From an uncultured Bacteroidales bacterium (GTDB taxonomy: Bacteria; Bacteroidota; Bacteroidia; Bacteroidales; UBA932): a DNA stretch of 64,000 nucleotides. The stretch covers positions 17,440 through 81,439 of the forward strand of contig CAKUYQ010000012.1 in assembly GCA_934717185.1 (NCBI GenBank). The letters are read 5' to 3'. Shown here piece after piece: positions 9,608-18,099 of this stretch. The position numbers were made by a program, and so were the translations under genes. The notes beneath the pieces are model-generated. The model was given only the letters and a program-made list of their open reading frames with translations. It searched no databases and was not told the origin of the DNA. How positions within the stretch are numbered: the first letter of the stretch is position 1; each line of letters starts with the position of its first letter.

Positions 9608-10042
9608 ATGAAGAAAATTGGTATTGCATCTGACCATGCCGGTTATCAGATGAAAGAGTATATAAAGGAGTTCCTTACCAAACAGGGGTATGAGGTAAAG
9701 GATTTTGGTACGCATTCAACAGAGAGTATGGACTACCCCGATGTTGCTCACCCATTGGCTTTGGCTATTGAAAGTGGAGAGATTCCAATGGGAATAGCTC
9801 TGTGCGGCAGCGGTAACGGTATAAGCATGACTCTTAACAAGCATAAAGGGGTAAGGGCTGCCCTTTGCTGGAATACAGAGCTTGCTGCTTTGGCAAGACA
9901 GCATAACGATGCAAATGTGCTCTCTCTTCCTGCAAGGTTCATCTCAAACGAGCAGGCAAAGGGGATTGTAGAGAGCTATCTGTCTGCTAAATTTGAGGGT
10001 GGCAGGCATTTGAGAAGGGTGGAAAAGATTTCTCGCTGGTAG
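9608..10042 (+). CDS. rpiB: Ribose-5-phosphate isomerase B
   Basis: A 144-residue protein of the RpiB/LacA/LacB family, converting ribose 5-phosphate and ribulose 5-phosphate in the pentose phosphate pathway. It has ASDHAGY at residues 7-13, the active-site Cys in LCGSGNG at about 65-70, and the His in ARQHNDANVLSLPAR at about 98. Length and motifs are complete. It lies between the S41 protease and truB with short gaps on both sides, in a plus-strand housekeeping cluster. Confidence 0.95.
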   Translation: MKKIGIASDHAGYQMKEYIKEFLTKQGYEVKDFGTHSTESMDYPDVAHPLALAIESGEIPMGIALCGSGNGISMTLNKHKGVRAALCWNTELAALARQHNDANVLSLPARFISNEQAKGIVESYLSAKFEGGRHLRRVEKISRW

Positions 10043-10062
10043 TACTTACTGTAGCCAAAGAT

Positions 10063-10830
10063 ATGACAGAATGTAGATCCCCTTTTGTTGTAAAAAGGAG
10101 GGATATTGGTCTCTACGCCAATAATCCGTTAGACAACAATATAGATGATTATCCATGCGGTATTGTTTTGAGCATAGATAAACCGTACCGCTGGACCTCT
10201 GCAGATGTAGTGCGCAAGATTAAATTTTCTGCCCAGCGTTTCTTTCATAAAAAGAATATAAAGGTTGGGCATGCCGGTACATTGGACCCGCTTGCTACCG
10301 GGGTACTTTTGGTATGTTTGGGCAAGGCAACCAAGATGGCAGAGGCTCTGCAGGCTCAGCGAAAGGAGTATATAGCAACGGTAAGAGTTGGCGCCACCAC
10401 CCCATGTTTTGATTTGGAAAAGGAGATAGATGCCGTTTTCCCATACGAGCATATTACAAAGGAGGCTGTAATTGAGGCAATTGGAAAAATGACAGGCGAG
10501 CAGGAGCAGATTCCGCCCGTGTTTTCTGCAAAACTTATAGATGGCAAGCGTGCGTACGAGATGGCAAGAGCCGGCAAGGAGGTAGAGATGAAGGCTTCTG
10601 TAATTACCATTTACGGAATAGAGCTTTTGGATTTTAATCTTCCCGACATAAAACTACGAATCTCCTGCAGTAAGGGAACCTATATACGTTCTTTTGCAAG
10701 GGATCTTGGTGTTATGCTTGGAAGCGGAGCGCATCTTGTGGGGTTGCAAAGGAGTGTCTCCGGTGACTTTTGCGTTGAGGATTCCATTACGGTAGATGAT
10801 GCTTTGGAACTGTTTTCAAAAAAGAATTGA
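10063..10830 (+). CDS. truB: tRNA pseudouridine-55 synthase TruB
   Basis: A 255-residue pseudouridine synthase that isomerises U55 in the T-loop of tRNAs. The catalytic Asp lies in GHAGTLDPLATGVL at about residue 74, and the KEYIATVRVG and CSKGTYIRSFARDLG blocks are typical of TruB. The first ~30 residues before the LSIDKPYRWTS block are longer than in many homologues. ATG 10063 is still the natural start because it follows the rpiB stop by 20 bases. It is followed by queA, another tRNA modification gene. Confidence 0.95.
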   Translation: MTECRSPFVVKRRDIGLYANNPLDNNIDDYPCGIVLSIDKPYRWTSADVVRKIKFSAQRFFHKKNIKVGHAGTLDPLATGVLLVCLGKATKMAEALQAQRKEYIATVRVGATTPCFDLEKEIDAVFPYEHITKEAVIEAIGKMTGEQEQIPPVFSAKLIDGKRAYEMARAGKEVEMKASVITIYGIELLDFNLPDIKLRISCSKGTYIRSFARDLGVMLGSGAHLVGLQRSVSGDFCVEDSITVDDALELFSKKN

Positions 10831-10902
10831 TTTTATTTGAAACTTTTATAAATATTTTTCGTATAACAGATACTTTTTAACGAAAAATTTATATAGTATA
10901 AC

Positions 10903-11952
10903 ATGAAACTCTCACAATTTAATTTTGACCTTAACCCCGAACAGATAGCAAAGTACCCTGCAAAATACAGAGATGAGTCCAAGCTTATGGTATTGCATAA
11001 AGATACCGGCGAGATAGAGCACAAGATATTCAAGGACATTCTTCAGTACGCAGATGAAGGTGATGTATTTGTGTTTAACGATACCAAGGTCTTTCCGGCA
11101 AGGCTTAACGGTAACAAAGAGAAGACCGGTGCCGAGATAGAGGTATTCCTGTTGAGGGAGCTGAACAAAGAGCAGAGGCTTTGGGATGTGTTGGTGGACC
11201 CTGCAAGAAAGATAAGAATAGGAAACAAACTCTATTTTGGCGATGATGATTCTCTTGTTGCAGAGGTTATTGACAATACCACATCTCGGGGAAGGACATT
11301 GAGGTTTCTGTTTGACGGTACATACGATGAGTTTAAGAGTGCTTTGTTTGCAGTTGGCGAGATTCCTATTCCCAAATGGATTAGAGCTAAGCCGGAGGAG
11401 ATAGATTACGAAAGGTTTCATACGATTTATGCTGCAAATGAGGGTGCTGTTGCAACTCCGGCAGCCGGGTTGCATTTTAGCAGAGAACTGTTCAAGAGGA
11501 TGGAGATAAGGGGAATAGATACCGCATTCCTAACATTACACATGGGACTCGGGCATTTTAGGAGAGTGGACGTTGAGGATCTTTCCAAACATAAAATGGA
11601 CTCTGAGCAGATGTTTATATCGGATGAGACTGCAGACAGAGTTAACAGAGCCAAAGAGGAGGGACATAAGGTTTTTGCAGTGGGCATTACCGTTGTAAGG
11701 GCTTTGGAGACACCTGTTACAACTAAGAATGAGGTTAAGCCATTCAGCGGATGGACAAATAAGTTCATATTCCCGCCTTATAAGTTTGCTGTTCCAAGCG
11801 CTTTGGTAACGAATTTCCATCTGCCTGCATCTACAATGCTTATGACGGTTGCCTCTTTTGGCGGATTTGACAATGTTATGAATGCGTATGAGGTTGCTCT
11901 TAAAGAGGGGTATAAATTTGGAACATACGGAGACGCCATGCTGATTATCTGA
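10903..11952 (+). CDS. queA: S-adenosylmethionine:tRNA ribosyltransferase-isomerase QueA
   Basis: A 349-residue enzyme that transfers the ribosyl part of SAM to 7-aminomethyl-deazaguanine in tRNA, giving epoxyqueuosine. Diagnostic blocks are present: LNPEQIAKYPA at the N-terminus, VFVFNDTKVFPARLNG, GAVATPAAGLHFS, LHMGLGHFRRV and the C-terminal TNFHLPASTMLMTVASF. Length is normal. The first copy of a 79-bp terminator-containing repeat follows 25 bases after its stop. Confidence 0.96.
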   Translation: MKLSQFNFDLNPEQIAKYPAKYRDESKLMVLHKDTGEIEHKIFKDILQYADEGDVFVFNDTKVFPARLNGNKEKTGAEIEVFLLRELNKEQRLWDVLVDPARKIRIGNKLYFGDDDSLVAEVIDNTTSRGRTLRFLFDGTYDEFKSALFAVGEIPIPKWIRAKPEEIDYERFHTIYAANEGAVATPAAGLHFSRELFKRMEIRGIDTAFLTLHMGLGHFRRVDVEDLSKHKMDSEQMFISDETADRVNRAKEEGHKVFAVGITVVRALETPVTTKNEVKPFSGWTNKFIFPPYKFAVPSALVTNFHLPASTMLMTVASFGGFDNVMNAYEVALKEGYKFGTYGDAMLII

Positions 11953-11977
11953 TAGTGACATTTTTGGATTTGTACCT

Positions 11978-12056
11978 GTTTTACGCGTCCTGCGGTTTTA
12001 ACGGGTAAAATATTGGTTTAAAGGTGTGAGATTTAATATCTTGCGCCTTTATTTTT
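11978..12056 (+). repeat. 79-bp direct repeat, copy 1 (terminator of queA)
   Basis: This block is identical, base for base, to 12518-12596. Its 3' half is an intrinsic terminator: AAAGG and CCTTT close a stem with GAT/ATC inside, followed by ATTTTT. Its 5' half has a second small inverted repeat (TTTTAC and GTAAAA). The two copies are 540 bases apart and bracket the 122-residue membrane protein gene. Confidence 0.95.
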
Positions 12057-12133
12057 TGTTATTAAATGATGACTGAATTTTTAGTTTTGATGAACTTTTT
12101 TCGTTGATGATTGTTAAAAAAGAGTGATTAAAA

Positions 12134-12502
12134 ATGTTAATTATGTCGTCTAAATCGTCTGCATATAGATTCTTTGATAGTCTTTTTTTTAGAGTGCTAT
12201 ATTCAGTGGGATGGTGCGTGGCTGCATATTACATTATTGTTGAGATTTTTGCAAGCAGAGATGTAAATATTAGAGATTTACTTCTAAGTTGCGGATTGCT
12301 GATTGTTAGTACTGTATATATTTTTATAGCCTTTTTGAGAAAAAAAACATTTGTGCGTAGGATGGATAAGTGGTTTGAGACTCATATAAAAGGAACCTTT
12401 ACAAAGAAAATATACGCTAAACTAAGTGATGTGCACTTTTTGTTGTGGGTTGTACTTTGTTCGCAAATTATTCTCTCATTGCTTTGCAAGATCCTATGCT
12501 GA
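12134..12502 (+). CDS. Small unknown membrane protein between 79-bp repeats
   Basis: A 122-residue protein I do not recognise. It has three hydrophobic segments (about residues 18-38, 47-67 and 101-119) separated by a basic stretch, RKKTFVRRMDKWFETHIKGTF. A second ATG at codon 4 (12143) is an equally good start. The gene plus one 79-bp repeat forms a 540-base unit lying between queA and dprA, so it looks like a cassette inserted with duplication of the queA terminator. It is more AT-rich than its neighbours. Confidence 0.6.
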   Translation: MLIMSSKSSAYRFFDSLFFRVLYSVGWCVAAYYIIVEIFASRDVNIRDLLLSCGLLIVSTVYIFIAFLRKKTFVRRMDKWFETHIKGTFTKKIYAKLSDVHFLLWVVLCSQIILSLLCKILC

Positions 12503-12517
12503 ATGTAAAATATATCC

Positions 12518-12596
12518 GTTTTACGCGTCCTGCGGTTTTAACGGGTAAAATATTGGTTTAAAGGTGTGAGATTTAATATCTTGCGCCTTTATTTTT
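12518..12596 (+). repeat. 79-bp direct repeat, copy 2
   Basis: An exact copy of 11978-12056, beginning 15 bases after the stop codon of the small membrane protein and ending 9 bases before the dprA ATG. It serves as terminator for the small gene. Its lack of any mismatch shows recent duplication or ongoing gene conversion. Confidence 0.95.
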
Positions 12597-12605
12597 AGCG
12601 TGGTG

Positions 12606-13745
12606 ATGGACAAAATTGATGATAGTGTTACGGAGAATGCGCTGGAGCTTGCTTTGGCATCTATATTTATCTATATGCCTAAAGTTGCATTGGCGGTCAG
12701 AGAGGAGTTTGCCTCTCTAAAGGAGTTCTTTGATTTGTCGGGAAGAGAATTGTTATCCATAAAGGGTATAACTCAATCCCATGTTGACAAGATAAAATCC
12801 ACAAAGTATGTAAAACGTTTCTACGATGAGGTAGAATGGTGCAGGCGGTTTGGAATAGAGGTGGTGAGATATAAGGATTTTCCTCAAAGGCTTAAGGATA
12901 TTCCGGACCCTCCGTTCTTGCTGTTTTGTAAAGGGAACAGGGAGCTTCTTTATGCCGAACACAGTATATCTGTAGTGGGAACAAGGTTGGCAACCAATTA
13001 TGGCAGAGCTGCATGTGATTCCATAGCGCAGTCTATGAGCGGTACAGGGTTGGATATTGTAATCTGCAGCGGGCTTGCCTATGGCATTGACGCGGCTGCT
13101 CATACGGCGGCCATCTCCTGCGGCCTTAACACAGTTGCTGTACTGCCTAACGGATTGGATATGATATACCCTGCGGGTCACAGGGAGCTTGCCGGGGAGA
13201 TTATAAGAAAAGGGGGACTTATAGTAACGGAGTTTTTGAGGGAGACGAAACCTGTTAGGGTTAATTTTATAAAACGGAACAGGATTATTGCTGCAATCTC
13301 CTCTGCCACTGTTGTTGTTGAGAGCAGGGTGAAAGGTGGTGCAATGCTTACGGCTGAGTTTGCTTTTGGGTATGGCAGAGAGCTGTTTGCTGTTCCGGGA
13401 AGGATGGATGATGTTAATTCTTATGGTTGTAATTATCTTATATCCAAAAGCGTAGCTGCTATTTTAAATACTCCTCAAAAGATAGTATCTGAACTTGGTT
13501 GGGATGCAAAGAAAATGAAGCAGGTATCTGAAGTTGAGGGGCAGCTTCCACTATTTACGGAGGATTCCGGGTTGAAATTAAAAATATTATCTCTGTTGAA
13601 CAGGTATTCTGCTACTTTAATTGACTATATTTGCAATGCGGCCGGCGCACCTATAGATGTTGTTACTGCAGCTCTTGTGGAGTTGCAGATGGAGGGGATG
13701 GTAGATTATAAGGATGATGGTTACCTGCTGGCGGAAAAAATATAA
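12606..13745 (+). CDS. dprA: DNA-processing protein DprA
   Basis: A protein of about 379 residues that binds incoming single-stranded DNA and loads RecA during natural transformation. The N-terminal SAM-like/HhH part is followed by the Rossmann-like core with ISVVGTRLATNYGR, SGLAYGIDAAAH, LPNGLDMIYP and the RNRIIAAIS and FAVPGRMDD blocks. A winged-helix domain ends the protein. Two in-frame GTG codons (12600, 12603) precede ATG 12606, which I prefer. The 79-bp repeat ends immediately upstream, so transcription must start within or read through that repeat. comF is also in this window. Confidence 0.94.
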   Translation: MDKIDDSVTENALELALASIFIYMPKVALAVREEFASLKEFFDLSGRELLSIKGITQSHVDKIKSTKYVKRFYDEVEWCRRFGIEVVRYKDFPQRLKDIPDPPFLLFCKGNRELLYAEHSISVVGTRLATNYGRAACDSIAQSMSGTGLDIVICSGLAYGIDAAAHTAAISCGLNTVAVLPNGLDMIYPAGHRELAGEIIRKGGLIVTEFLRETKPVRVNFIKRNRIIAAISSATVVVESRVKGGAMLTAEFAFGYGRELFAVPGRMDDVNSYGCNYLISKSVAAILNTPQKIVSELGWDAKKMKQVSEVEGQLPLFTEDSGLKLKILSLLNRYSATLIDYICNAAGAPIDVVTAALVELQMEGMVDYKDDGYLLAEKI

Positions 13746-13751
13746 TTAATA

Positions 13752-14534
13752 ATGAGTGAATATATTGATACTCACATGCATCTTTATGATGAGGCTTTTA
13801 ATGAAGACAGGGATGCTGTGGTTGCTAAAATGAAAGATGCCGGAGTGGTTCATTGTATTATGCCGGCGATAGATATATCTACCTCTGCGGCACAGTTGCA
13901 ATGTTGCGGACTGTATGGAGATTATACCTCGTTGGCTTTTGGCCTGCACCCAACCTCTGTTAACGAGAGATGGAAAGATGAATTGGATTTTGTTATGGGA
14001 CAGATGAAGGGTGCGGATATGGGTAAGGTGTGTGCAGTGGGAGAGATTGGATTGGATGAGTATTGGAGCAAGGAGTTTTCGGCGCAGCAGAAAATGGTAT
14101 TTATGGAGCAGATAAAGCTCGCGGAGGAGTTAGATCTGCCTATGATCATACATTTGAGAGATGCCACGGAATCTCTGTTTGAAGTCTTTGAAAAGATGAA
14201 GGGCGTTAGAATGCGTGGGGTGTTCCATGCCTTCTCCGGCAGTTACGAGATGTATGAGAGGATTAACGGATACGGGGATTTCCTTGTTGGAATAGGGGGT
14301 GTTGTAACATTTAAGAATGCTCAGGTTGCAAAGACTCTTGAGAGAATCCCTATAGACAGGATAGTGTATGAGACAGATTCTCCTTACCTCTCTCCCGTAC
14401 CGTTCAGAGGAAAAAGAAATGACAGTAGCAATATCCTATATATATCGCATAAGGTAGCCGAGATAAAGATGATGGATGAGGATATCCTTGCGCAAAAGGT
14501 AATGGAGAATACAAAGAATTGGTTTAATCTTTAA
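13752..14534 (+). CDS. tatD: TatD family metal-dependent hydrolase/DNase
   Basis: A 260-residue TIM-barrel hydrolase. Metal ligands are visible in DTHMHLYDEAF (residues 6-16), GEIGLDEYW with its Glu, IIHLRDA, and the C-terminal ETDSPYLSPVPFRG. TatD proteins are 3'-5' exonucleases acting on DNA and may assist DNA repair or RNA turnover. The gene follows dprA by 6 bases and precedes ansA by 10, so the three are likely one transcript. Confidence 0.93.
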   Translation: MSEYIDTHMHLYDEAFNEDRDAVVAKMKDAGVVHCIMPAIDISTSAAQLQCCGLYGDYTSLAFGLHPTSVNERWKDELDFVMGQMKGADMGKVCAVGEIGLDEYWSKEFSAQQKMVFMEQIKLAEELDLPMIIHLRDATESLFEVFEKMKGVRMRGVFHAFSGSYEMYERINGYGDFLVGIGGVVTFKNAQVAKTLERIPIDRIVYETDSPYLSPVPFRGKRNDSSNILYISHKVAEIKMMDEDILAQKVMENTKNWFNL

Positions 14535-14544
14535 TAAGGATTTT

Positions 14545-15579
14545 ATGATAAATACAAGAAAACTTCTTTTAGTATATACAGGTGGAACAATAGGTATGAA
14601 GCAAGATCCCGATTCGCTTGCGCTCAAACCGTTCAATTTTGATCAGATAGAGAGTGAGGTGCCGGAACTTAGAAAGTTCGGATACCATATAGATACAATA
14701 TCTTTTGACCCTCTAATAGATTCATCTGATGTTGAACCTGCTTTTTGGATAAAACTTGCAAAGGTGTTGGAGGAGAACTACTACTCTTATGATGGCTTTG
14801 TGATCTTGCACGGTACGGATACAATGTCATATACGGCATCTGCGTTGAGTTTTATGTTAGAAGGATTGGCTAAACCTGTTATTCTAACCGGAAGCCAGTT
14901 GCCTATAGGTGTCTTAAGGACAGATGGAAAGGAGAATCTCATCTCCTCGGTTGAGATTGCGGCGGCGGTTAAAGAGGATGGCAGCCCATGTGCTCCTGAA
15001 GTCTGTATATATTTTGAAAACCAACTGTTTAGGGGAAACAGGACAACAAAATACAATGCAGAGAACTTTAGAGCATTCCGTTCTGCCAACTATCCGCCGT
15101 TGGCTGAGGCAGGAATACATATAAAATATAATAAATCTTTAATAAGGTACCCTGCAATTGATACGGAACTTAAAGTTCATACCCGTTTGGATACCAACGT
15201 TGCGGCAATAAGAATATTTCCAGGGATTATGCACCAGGTAATGGATTCGGTTATAGAAACTCCGGGCTTGAGGGCGCTTATTTTAGAAACTTTCGGTTCC
15301 GGGAATGCCCCTACAAAAAGCTGGTTCCTTAATACGGTGGATAAAGCGTTAAAAAAAGGGATCATTGTTTTGAATGTTACGCAATGTCTTGCAGGAAGTG
15401 TTGACATGGATGCGTATGCGACAGGCTTGGAGCTTAAACGTATGGGGGTGATAAGCGGGCATGACAGCACGTATGAGGCTGCTCTTGCCAAACTTTTTTA
15501 TCTATTAGGTAAGTATACGAATAATGAGGTGGTTAAGAGCTTATTAAGCAAAAATTTACGCGGCGAAGTTACATTGTAG
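14545..15579 (+). CDS. ansA: Type I (cytoplasmic) L-asparaginase
   Basis: A 344-residue asparaginase converting asparagine to aspartate and ammonia. Both catalytic threonine regions are present: VYTGGTIGMK at residues 10-19 and ILHGTDTMSYTAS near residue 88. The PVILTGSQLPIG block is also typical. There is no signal peptide, so it should act in the cytoplasm (AnsA type, low affinity). It ends the dprA-tatD-ansA run. Confidence 0.94.
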   Translation: MINTRKLLLVYTGGTIGMKQDPDSLALKPFNFDQIESEVPELRKFGYHIDTISFDPLIDSSDVEPAFWIKLAKVLEENYYSYDGFVILHGTDTMSYTASALSFMLEGLAKPVILTGSQLPIGVLRTDGKENLISSVEIAAAVKEDGSPCAPEVCIYFENQLFRGNRTTKYNAENFRAFRSANYPPLAEAGIHIKYNKSLIRYPAIDTELKVHTRLDTNVAAIRIFPGIMHQVMDSVIETPGLRALILETFGSGNAPTKSWFLNTVDKALKKGIIVLNVTQCLAGSVDMDAYATGLELKRMGVISGHDSTYEAALAKLFYLLGKYTNNEVVKSLLSKNLRGEVTL

Positions 15580-15693
15580 TTGCATTTTATTGTTCATTAT
15601 TGATTTTTTTTGCGTAAATTGCGCTGATTTTGATGAGTAAACTATTTACTAATTAAATACATTGTTTAATATTTTTAATCATTCAAAAATTTT

Positions 15694-16434
15694 ATGAAAA
15701 AATTTTGTATGTTTCTAGCAGTGTTTGGCCTTGTTGCTCTAACTGCTACTTACGCATTTGGTCAGGAAATGTCTGCTCAAGACCTTCTGAACGGTCAGTC
15801 AGATGTACCTGTTTATCAGCAATTGAAAGAGAAATTCATTGAGGGTGGTGCAGGTTTCATGGCATCAGTTCTTATCTGTCTTATCTTGGGTCTTGCTGTT
15901 GCAATTGAGAGAATTATCTATTTAACTCTTTCAACTACAAACACTCAGAAACTTCTTGCAAAAGTTGAGGATGCTCTTAAAAATGGTGGCGTAGAGGCTG
16001 CTAAAGAGGTTTGCAGAAACACAAGAGGTCCTGTTGCTTCTATCTTCTATCAGGGTCTTAGCCGTATGGATGAGGGTATGGAAGTTGTTGAGAAATCAGT
16101 TGTTTCTTACGGTTCAGTTCAGATGAGCCAGCTTGAGAACGGTATTTCTTGGATCCAGTTGTTCATTGCTATTGCTCCTATGTTGGGATTCTTGGGAACA
16201 GTTATCGGTATGGTTGGCGCGTTCGATGCTATCCAGGCTGCAGGTGATATCTCTCCAACAGTTGTTGCAGGTGGTATTAAAGTAGCGTTGATTACTACAA
16301 TCGGTGGTTTGATAGTAGCTATTATTCTTCAGATGTTCTTTAACTACATCATCTCTAAGATTGATTCAATCGTTGTTTCAATGGAGGAGGCTTCTATCTC
16401 TCTAATCGATTTGTTAGTAAAATATAAAAAATAA
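15694..16434 (+). CDS. exbB: ExbB/TolQ/MotA family proton-channel protein
   Basis: A 246-residue protein with an N-terminal signal-like segment (cleavage near AFG-QE, residue ~23) and three TM helices. The ExbB-family core covers about residues 50-235, including LGFLGTVIGMVGAFDAI and VALITTIGGLIVAIIL. With ExbD it forms the proton-driven motor that energises TonB and hence the TonB-dependent receptors of the outer membrane. Codon usage shifts to the optimal set of highly expressed genes. First gene of a four-gene operon. Confidence 0.93.
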   Translation: MKKFCMFLAVFGLVALTATYAFGQEMSAQDLLNGQSDVPVYQQLKEKFIEGGAGFMASVLICLILGLAVAIERIIYLTLSTTNTQKLLAKVEDALKNGGVEAAKEVCRNTRGPVASIFYQGLSRMDEGMEVVEKSVVSYGSVQMSQLENGISWIQLFIAIAPMLGFLGTVIGMVGAFDAIQAAGDISPTVVAGGIKVALITTIGGLIVAIILQMFFNYIISKIDSIVVSMEEASISLIDLLVKYKK

Positions 16435-16443
16435 TTCCAGAAT

Positions 16444-16857
16444 ATGTCTAAAATCTTAAAATATGTATTGGCACTGTTGATGATCATCACAGCTGTTATT
16501 ATCGTAGTGTTCTTCACTATGGGTGATGACGCGCTGTCTGAGACAACAGTTCCTTTGATGCTGAACTGGTCAATTATCCTTTTAGTTGTCGCAATTATTT
16601 CAGCAGTTATCCTTCCTCTGTTTTTCCCTTCAGGAAAAGGTGGAAAGAAGACTTTGATGTCTCTTGGCATTATGGTAGTTTTGTGTGTTATTTCATACGC
16701 ATGCGCATCTGATGTTATTCCTGAGCGTATAGCAGACCTTACAGACGCTACTACAATAAAGCTGACAGACGCAGGATTGATTTTAACCTGTATTTTGACA
16801 GTAGTTGCAATATTGTCAATTGTTGGTGGTGCTTTAATTAACGCATTTAAAAAGTAA
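16444..16857 (+). CDS. Unknown four-TM protein of the ExbBD operon
   Basis: A 137-residue hydrophobic protein with four predicted TM helices (about 7-24, 35-55, 68-86 and 108-131) and no motif I recognise. It is locked between exbB (9-base gap) and the first exbD (6-base gap). This arrangement is common in Bacteroidales, so it is probably a structural or assembly partner of the ExbBD motor. That function is inferred from context only. Confidence 0.75.
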   Translation: MSKILKYVLALLMIITAVIIVVFFTMGDDALSETTVPLMLNWSIILLVVAIISAVILPLFFPSGKGGKKTLMSLGIMVVLCVISYACASDVIPERIADLTDATTIKLTDAGLILTCILTVVAILSIVGGALINAFKK

Positions 16858-16863
16858 TAGAAT

Positions 16864-17445
16864 ATGGCTTCAAAGAAAACCCCGGAAGTAAATGCGAGTT
16901 CGACCGCCGATATTGCATTCCTTTTGTTGGTCTTCTTCCTGGTAACAACCACCATGGATGTTGATAAAGGTATTTCACGTCGTTTGCCTCCTATGCCGGA
17001 TGAGAACCAGAAAGTGGAAGATCAGAAGATTAACAAGAGAAATATCGTTATAGTTAGAATTAACCAGAGCGATAGAATATTTGTCGGTAGCGGCCCTGTA
17101 GATATTTCCGAGCTTAAAGATAGAATAGTGGAGTTCATTACAAACCCTAATAGTGATCCTAACCTTCCAGAGAAGGAGATGACAGAGATTGAGGGCATTG
17201 GTGAATATCCTGTATCTAAAGGCGTGGTTTCTCTTCAGAATGACCGTGGAACAAGTTATAGCAAATATATTGCAGTTCAGAACGAGATTGTAAGAGCTTT
17301 CAACGAAATTCGTGATAATTTCTCTGAGATTCAGTTTGGTAAGAAATATAACAAACTAACAGAGGATCAGCAGGCTGCAGTAAGAAAGGCTATTCCACAG
17401 AACATTTCGGAAGCCGAGCCTAAAGATGTAAGTAAGAAAAAATAA
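16864..17445 (+). CDS. exbD: ExbD/TolR family biopolymer transport protein (first copy)
   Basis: A 193-residue ExbD. The short cytoplasmic N-terminus leads into the TM helix with the motif STADIAFLLLVFFLVTT, which carries the essential proton-conducting Asp. A periplasmic domain of about 150 residues follows; it is longer than in the second copy because of an insertion with NDRGTSYSKY. With ExbB it powers TonB. The second exbD follows after 15 bases. Confidence 0.93.
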   Translation: MASKKTPEVNASSTADIAFLLLVFFLVTTTMDVDKGISRRLPPMPDENQKVEDQKINKRNIVIVRINQSDRIFVGSGPVDISELKDRIVEFITNPNSDPNLPEKEMTEIEGIGEYPVSKGVVSLQNDRGTSYSKYIAVQNEIVRAFNEIRDNFSEIQFGKKYNKLTEDQQAAVRKAIPQNISEAEPKDVSKKK

Positions 17446-17460
17446 TAAAGGAGAATAGAG

Positions 17461-17940
17461 ATGGCTACATTTAAAAGAAACGGTAAAAAAGAATTGCAGG
17501 CAATTAGTACTGCCTCACTTCCGGATATAGTTTTCATGCTGTTGTTCTTCTTTATGGTGTCTACCTCTATGAGGGATACCGAAAAGTTGGTAACTGTTAA
17601 GCTCCCGGAGGCTACAGAGACAGCTAAATTGGAAAGGAAAGACCTTTCTGCTTACATTAATGTTGGAACACCTGTCAAATACAAACAGGCTGAATTCGGT
17701 ACAGATGCCAGAATACAGCTTAACGATTCGTTTAAGACAGTTGATGATATCAGAGACTTTGTTGCATCTGAGCGTGAGACTTTGAGCGAAGCTGACCGTC
17801 AGTTTATGACAGTTTCAATCAAGGCAGACGAGAACGTAAGAATGGGTATCATATCAGATATCAAACAGGAGTTAAGACGTTGTTCTGCTCTTAAGATTAT
17901 GTACTCTGCCAGAACAGTTTCAAAACTTGGTGCTGAATAA
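17461..17940 (+). CDS. exbD: ExbD/TolR family biopolymer transport protein (second copy)
   Basis: A 159-residue ExbD paralogue with the TM motif STASLPDIVFMLLFFFMVST, including the conserved Asp, and a normal periplasmic domain. Two unequal ExbDs suggest a mixed ExbD dimer inside the ExbB pentamer. It is the last gene of the operon and is followed by a strong terminator. Confidence 0.93.
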   Translation: MATFKRNGKKELQAISTASLPDIVFMLLFFFMVSTSMRDTEKLVTVKLPEATETAKLERKDLSAYINVGTPVKYKQAEFGTDARIQLNDSFKTVDDIRDFVASERETLSEADRQFMTVSIKADENVRMGIISDIKQELRRCSALKIMYSARTVSKLGAE

Positions 17941-17960
17941 TCTTTGAGGATTGTATATTT

Positions 17961-17996
17961 AAAAGCGGCTCGGTGAAAATCGAGCCGCTTTTTGTT
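17961..17996 (+). terminator. Intrinsic terminator of the exb operon
   Basis: A perfect 12-bp stem AAAAGCGGCTCG/CGAGCCGCTTTT with an 8-base loop, followed by a T-rich tract, 20 bases after the exbD stop. Confidence 0.93.
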
Positions 17997-18017
17997 TTAG
18001 AACGTTGCAAAATATTG

Positions 18018-18025
18018 TATCTTTG
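18018..18025 (+). promoter_or_regulatory. Bacteroidota -7 box (TATCTTTG) for the phosphatase gene
   Basis: TATCTTTG matches the Bacteroidota -7 consensus. A TTTG at 17991-17994, inside the preceding terminator tail, is a possible -33 element at a slightly long spacing (23 bases). It would give a leader of about 70 nt before ATG 18100. Confidence 0.55.
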
Positions 18026-18099
18026 GGCTTGGAATGCGGTAGCGTATTTACTGTCGCTGTATATTTATTAACAAAATACAATAACTGATACATTTTAGT

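Noticed and set aside
11978..12596. 79-bp repeats as integron attC sites
   Set aside because: The conserved attC core boxes are not found at the ends and no integrase is visible; the repeat contains an ordinary terminator.
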